A DNA stretch of 64,000 nucleotides from Oscillatoria sp. FACHB-1406 (lineage in GTDB: Bacteria; Cyanobacteriota; Cyanobacteriia; Cyanobacteriales; Spirulinaceae). Location: contig NZ_JACJSM010000002.1 in assembly GCF_014698145.1 (NCBI RefSeq), positions 62,001 to 126,000 on the forward strand, given 5' to 3'. The position numbers and the translations under genes were made by a program. Within the stretch, counting starts at the first letter, position 1; each line of letters opens with the position of its first letter. This document shows, one piece after another, positions 60,374 through 64,000 of the stretch. The notes under the pieces are model-generated. The model searched no databases. It saw nothing but the letters and a program-made list of their open reading frames with translations, and was not told the origin of the DNA.

Positions 60374-61672
60374 CTAAATCCAAAATTTCCAATCTCGAGT
60401 CCAATCGGGAGAAGCAACGAGCAATAACAGCGAGATGTAAAGTCCCCAAAATAGCAGGACGGCAAATTGTCGATCTTGACGCTCTAGCAAAGCGGCAACG
60501 ACGGCCAGGGTAAAAGCAATTGAGGCAAAGGGGACAATCGTACTTGCATCGGCTCCCCAACGCCCTGCTAAATAGCTACAAAATCCAGTAACGCCGAGCG
60601 CTGTGGCAATCGCAGCCCTCGTCCAACTGCAAGGATACCGTCGGAATTCCGACGGCGCATAAGCTTCGGTCAAAGCCACTCCTCCCGCGATCGCGAGCGC
60701 TGGATATAGCGGCATTAAAGAGATCGGAAAATGCGCGGCGATTAAAGGAACGAACAGCAGGTAAAAACTGCACCAAACCCCTAGCAGTTTCGTCCAACTC
60801 CAGGGGCGGTTGGCGCGCGCGAGTTGCAATCCCGACCAACAAAAAGGCAATTGGGGTAACGAGGCGATCGCAGCCCCAAAAACCGCACTCGGGCTAAGGA
60901 TTTTGGGGGCAATGGCAGCGCCAAAGCCCGCATTACCCCATCCGAGCCAACCCGCCAGGAACCAAGCCAGTGCGGGCGCAATTCCGAGCGCGACTCCAGC
61001 CCCAACGTAACGCGATCGCAACAACCGGGGCGTATCCCAAGCCCAAAAAACCAGCACCATCGCCGCCCCAACCGCACCGCTTGCCGGTTGGACTAGCGCC
61101 AGCAACCCCAATCCCATCCCTAGCGCCCAACTCCAACGCCCATCCCGGCGACAGCGCAGGGCGCACCATACCGCAAGCAGCATCAAGCCCAGTACCGGGC
61201 CATCCAACATCGCCAATCGTCCGTGGCGCACTACTGGCCAAAAGGATAGATAAATTAAAGCGGCAAACCCCGCAGGAAGCCGAGTGGGGAACGCTTCGCG
61301 CGCCAAAGCATATAAAAGCGGCACCGAAACTGCCCCCAATAACGCCCCGAACGCGCGCGTCATCGCCGGGTTGGTTTCCCCCCAACGATAGAATAGCGCT
61401 ACCGTACCGTGCGCGATCGGTGAATAACCCGTCAAAAACTGACCGTTTTGCGTGGGAAATAACCATCCCCACTCCCAATTTTCTGCCCGTAAAATGGTTC
61501 GAGCAATTTGCGCTACGGTTTCTTCTTCGCCCCGCGTTAAAGGAGGGGTATCGAGGTTTAAACCGAAGAGTAACAGGGCGGCTAAAAATAATCCCAACAG
61601 CCAGAATTTATCCCATCGATCGCGATCGCGTTGAGATTGCCAGCCGGTTCGAGTAAAGAGCGATCGATTCAT
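60374..61672 (-). CDS. GT39/ArnT-like membrane glycosyltransferase
   Basis: 432 residues with about ten hydrophobic segments. The first extracytoplasmic loop carries the conserved acidic stretch TPPLTRGEEETVAQIARTIL, and later RHGRLAMLDGPVLGLMLLAV matches the PMT_2/ArnT family. Such enzymes move sugars from polyprenyl-phosphate donors on the outer side of the cytoplasmic membrane. Length is shorter than ArnT (about 550), lacking the large C-terminal periplasmic domain. It follows ubiD by 9 bp on the same strand, so the two are probably co-transcribed; a functional link is not evident. Confidence 0.82.
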   Translation of the reverse strand: MNRSLFTRTGWQSQRDRDRWDKFWLLGLFLAALLLFGLNLDTPPLTRGEEETVAQIARTILRAENWEWGWLFPTQNGQFLTGYSPIAHGTVALFYRWGETNPAMTRAFGALLGAVSVPLLYALAREAFPTRLPAGFAALIYLSFWPVVRHGRLAMLDGPVLGLMLLAVWCALRCRRDGRWSWALGMGLGLLALVQPASGAVGAAMVLVFWAWDTPRLLRSRYVGAGVALGIAPALAWFLAGWLGWGNAGFGAAIAPKILSPSAVFGAAIASLPQLPFCWSGLQLARANRPWSWTKLLGVWCSFYLLFVPLIAAHFPISLMPLYPALAIAGGVALTEAYAPSEFRRYPCSWTRAAIATALGVTGFCSYLAGRWGADASTIVPFASIAFTLAVVAALLERQDRQFAVLLFWGLYISLLLLVASPDWTRDWKFWI

Positions 61673-61681
61673 TAAAACAGC

Positions 61682-63190
61682 CTAACGAATTTCGTACCCA
61701 AATAAATTGGGGTCAACTTCCTGCACATTCAATTCCCCCAATCCATACTCCGCCCAACGGCGCGTTACCATCGCCGCCACATCGGGATCGGACTCTAAAA
61801 CTTCCCCCCATTCGTGTTGGGTTTCCGGAGGAATTTTCGTCGTCGCATCGATTCCCATGCGCCCACCCAAACCGATTTTTTCGCTGGCAAAGTCGAGGGT
61901 ATCGAAGGGAGTATCGGGCAGGATAAAGACATCGCGAGACGGATCGACTTTTGAACTCAGCGCCCAAACCACTTGACGCGGATCTCGGATGTTAATGGTT
62001 TTATCGACAACGATGACGAATTTAGTATAGGTGAATTGGGGAAGGGCGCTCCAAAAGGCGAGGGCAGCGCGGCGGGCTTGACCGGGGTAAGCTTTATCGA
62101 TGGAGATAATCGCCGCTTTGTAGCTGAGGGCTTCCATTGGTAGGAAGAAATCGACGATTTCGCTGACTTGTTGCCGGAGGATGGGTGTATAGATGCGGTT
62201 GAGGGCAATTGCCATCATCGCTTCTTCTTTGGGCGGACGACCGCTAAAAGTAGTTAAATAAATGGGGTCTTTGCGGTGCGTCATGCAGTGGAAGCGAATC
62301 AGGGGCGAGTCTTCTACGCCGCCGTAATAGCCCATATGATCGCCGAAAGGGCCGTCGGGTAATATTTCACCGGGGGTAATCGTACCTTCGAGGACGAATT
62401 CTGAGTCGGCAGGAACTTCGAGATCGAGGGTTTTACATTTAGCCAGTTGTACGCCAGAACCGCCGTAGAGTCCGGCGAACAGCCATTCGGAGAGATCGAC
62501 GGGGATGGGGGTGGCAGCCGCCATGATGATGAGAGGATCGACTCCAAGCGCGATCGCGATTTCTAATTTCTTACCGTTTTCGGCCGCCTTGCGCAAGTGT
62601 CTCGCCCCGCCTCGCACCGATAGCCAATGTACGGTCATGGTATTGTGCGATTGCAGTTGCAAGCGATATACACCGACGTTGGGCGTTCCGGTTTCGCAGT
62701 CTTTGGTAATGACGAGTCCGAGGGTGATAATTTTACCGGCATCGCCGGGATAGGGACGGATGAGGGGAAGTTTGTTGAGATCGAGTTCCTCATCTTTAAC
62801 GATGACTTGTTGGCAGGCGGGGAAGAAGTCGCGTCCGGGTTTGGCTTTGACGACATCGAATAGAACTTTACCGAAATCGACAACTTGAGAGAGTTTTTTG
62901 GGGGGTTTGGGTTGTTGGAGGAGGGCGAGTTTTTTACCTAAATCTTCGAGTTCTTCCGGGCGTTCCATATTCATTGCCCAGCAGATGCGTTCGACGGTTC
63001 CCATCAGATTGACGGCGACGGGGAAGGATGCGCCCTTGACATTTTCAAATAAAAGTGCAGGGCCTCCGGCTTGTAACATTCGGTTGGAAATTTCAGCAAT
63101 TTCTAAGTCAGAATCGACTAGAGTATTAATTCTCCGAAGTTGTCCTCGTTCTTCGAGTCGTTTGATGAATCCCCGCAAGTCGCGTGCCAT
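61682..63190 (-). CDS. ubiD: UbiD-family decarboxylase
   Basis: 502 residues, the usual UbiD length. Family blocks: ARDLRGFIKRLEERGQLRRI, VGVYRLQLQSHNTMTVHWLS, EFVLEGTITPGEILPDGPFGDHMGYYG (seen in parts; contains the catalytic-region Glu), and HRKDPIYLTTFSGRPPKEEA. UbiD uses prenylated FMN made by UbiX; ubiX is not in this window. In cyanobacteria this enzyme is thought to decarboxylate the benzoate precursor of plastoquinone. The first gene of a pair with the GT39-like gene. It is divergent from a permease at the right edge. Confidence 0.95.
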   Translation of the reverse strand: MARDLRGFIKRLEERGQLRRINTLVDSDLEIAEISNRMLQAGGPALLFENVKGASFPVAVNLMGTVERICWAMNMERPEELEDLGKKLALLQQPKPPKKLSQVVDFGKVLFDVVKAKPGRDFFPACQQVIVKDEELDLNKLPLIRPYPGDAGKIITLGLVITKDCETGTPNVGVYRLQLQSHNTMTVHWLSVRGGARHLRKAAENGKKLEIAIALGVDPLIIMAAATPIPVDLSEWLFAGLYGGSGVQLAKCKTLDLEVPADSEFVLEGTITPGEILPDGPFGDHMGYYGGVEDSPLIRFHCMTHRKDPIYLTTFSGRPPKEEAMMAIALNRIYTPILRQQVSEIVDFFLPMEALSYKAAIISIDKAYPGQARRAALAFWSALPQFTYTKFVIVVDKTINIRDPRQVVWALSSKVDPSRDVFILPDTPFDTLDFASEKIGLGGRMGIDATTKIPPETQHEWGEVLESDPDVAAMVTRRWAEYGLGELNVQEVDPNLFGYEIR

Positions 63191-63241
63191 AATCTTTAAG
63201 ATTTATTAAGCCTTTAAGTTATATTGTACGATATCGGCTCG

Positions 63242-64000
63242 TTGGAGTGGCGCTGCGATTTGTTAAATCTGCTTCGTTATTTACTGCTCGCGATCGCTTA
63301 TTTCGGGTTAGCCTTGGGGAGAATTCCCGGTTTTCGCCTCAATCGCGCGACGATTGCGTTAGTTGCTGCGGCGGGCGCGATCGCGCTTTCGATTCTCAGT
63401 TTAAAAGAAGCGTGGGACGCGATCGATGCTAACACGATTGTTTTCCTGTTAAGCATGACAATCGTTAACGCGCATTTGGGTTATTCGGGTTTCTTTCATT
63501 TTGCGATCGCGTTTCTCGTTCGCCATGCCAAAAGTCCCTTCGGTTTGCTCGTTATTCTCACCTTTGGTAGCGGAATTCTTTCAGCATTTTTCCTCAACGA
63601 TACCATCGCCCTAATTTGTACCCCCTTAATCCTACAACTAACAGTATCCTTAAACCTCAACCCCATTCCTTACCTCTTAGCCCTCGCCGCCGCCACAAAT
63701 ATTGGTTCTGTTGCCACCCTTAGCGGCAATCCCCAAAATATTCTCATCGGCTCTTTTTCCCAAATCAGCTATATCGAATTCTCGCGCGCTCTTACCCCCA
63801 TCGCCCTCATCGGACTCGCCATACAAATCATTCTTTTATGCCTTTTATATCCTGAAGTTCGCTCCTTTAAATCCCTTCCACCCTTATCCTCCCAAAATCA
63901 TCACATTTATCGACCGCTATTCTACAAAACCTTAACCGTTACCATTCTACTCTTAATCGCTTTTATTTTAGGCTATCCCTTGGGTGAATCTTCCCTCGTT
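63242..64000 (+). CDS. ArsB/NhaD-superfamily anion permease, 3' end cut by window edge
   Basis: Reading the plus strand from about 63242 gives 253 codons open to the right edge. A TTG at 63242 is a possible start; no ATG gives a better one. Several hydrophobic segments are visible, and the family motifs FFLNDTIALICTPLIL and ATNIGSVATLSGNPQNILIG are those of ArsB, CitM and NhaD-type carriers, where the Asn-Pro-Gln-Asn loop is part of the transport site. Relatives move arsenite, di/tricarboxylates or sodium ions; the substrate here is unknown. It is divergent from ubiD. Confidence 0.85.
   Translation, partial: MEWRCDLLNLLRYLLLAIAYFGLALGRIPGFRLNRATIALVAAAGAIALSILSLKEAWDAIDANTIVFLLSMTIVNAHLGYSGFFHFAIAFLVRHAKSPFGLLVILTFGSGILSAFFLNDTIALICTPLILQLTVSLNLNPIPYLLALAAATNIGSVATLSGNPQNILIGSFSQISYIEFSRALTPIALIGLAIQIILLCLLYPEVRSFKSLPPLSSQNHHIYRPLFYKTLTVTILLLIAFILGYPLGESSLV

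Overview
The window is chromosomal DNA from a cyanobacterium. The octamer GCGATCGC (HIP1) recurs throughout. Cyanobacterial marker genes include ycf34, a pedR-type LuxR regulator, a cyAbrB regulator, a GUN4 domain, a DUF3352 protein and the fraC-fraD pair. FraC and FraD build septal junctions, so the organism is probably filamentous. The exact genus cannot be fixed from this sequence.

Layout. 1-5.8 kb: rnc (cut by the left edge), an NYN-domain protein, a zinc-ribbon/pseudokinase/GUN4 protein, a DUF3352 protein and a divergent IF-3. 5.8-8.3 kb: a repeat-rich accessory island with an Arr-type ADP-ribosyltransferase and a seven-repeat CRISPR array without cas genes. 8.3-15.9 kb: cbiD, guaA, a MoeB/MoeZ-type enzyme, a secreted cysteine-repeat protein, fraC, fraD and a GDYXXLXY protein. 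15.9-24.1 kb: a TolB-like lipoprotein, pedR, larB, dedA, a TnpB element, ycf34, cobL (CbiE-CbiT), a second cbiT and cdsA. 24.2-36.9 kb: three consecutive hybrid histidine kinases, the last of 2270 residues. 36.9-37.8 kb: a non-coding block of tandem and inverted repeats centred on GTGTACAC. 37.8-43.2 kb: a secreted protein, purA, rplY, an adenosine-kinase-like PfkB enzyme and a second TnpB element. 43.2-48.9 kb: a VOC protein, then an NAD cluster (pncB, nadD, nrtR, a small unknown gene, nadE). 48.9-64 kb: a SpoIID/LytB protein, a nucleotidyltransferase, YjbQ, Uma2, a four-gene kinase/methyltransferase operon, an unknown protein, a FolK-NUDIX fusion, a GFA protein, an Rrf2 regulator divergent from cyAbrB, a GT39-like membrane protein, ubiD and the 5' part of an anion permease.

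The pathways represented are NAD synthesis and salvage with its own regulator, cobalamin ring methylation (cbiD, cobL, cbiT), purine synthesis (guaA, purA), cell-cell communication (fraCD) and signal transduction. Many intergenic gaps carry 7-bp tandem repeats (TTATCCA/TTGTCCA/TTATCAA type), often directly against start or stop codons.

The points most worth a second look are: the pseudokinase-GUN4 protein; the orphan CRISPR array, whose repeats split into a leader-side and a trailer-side variant; two TnpB elements with matching ends but divergent proteins; the three tandem hybrid kinases that share a C-terminal helical module; the secreted Cys-repeat protein next to fraCD; the unknown 110-residue gene inside the NAD operon; and the GTGTACAC repeat block.
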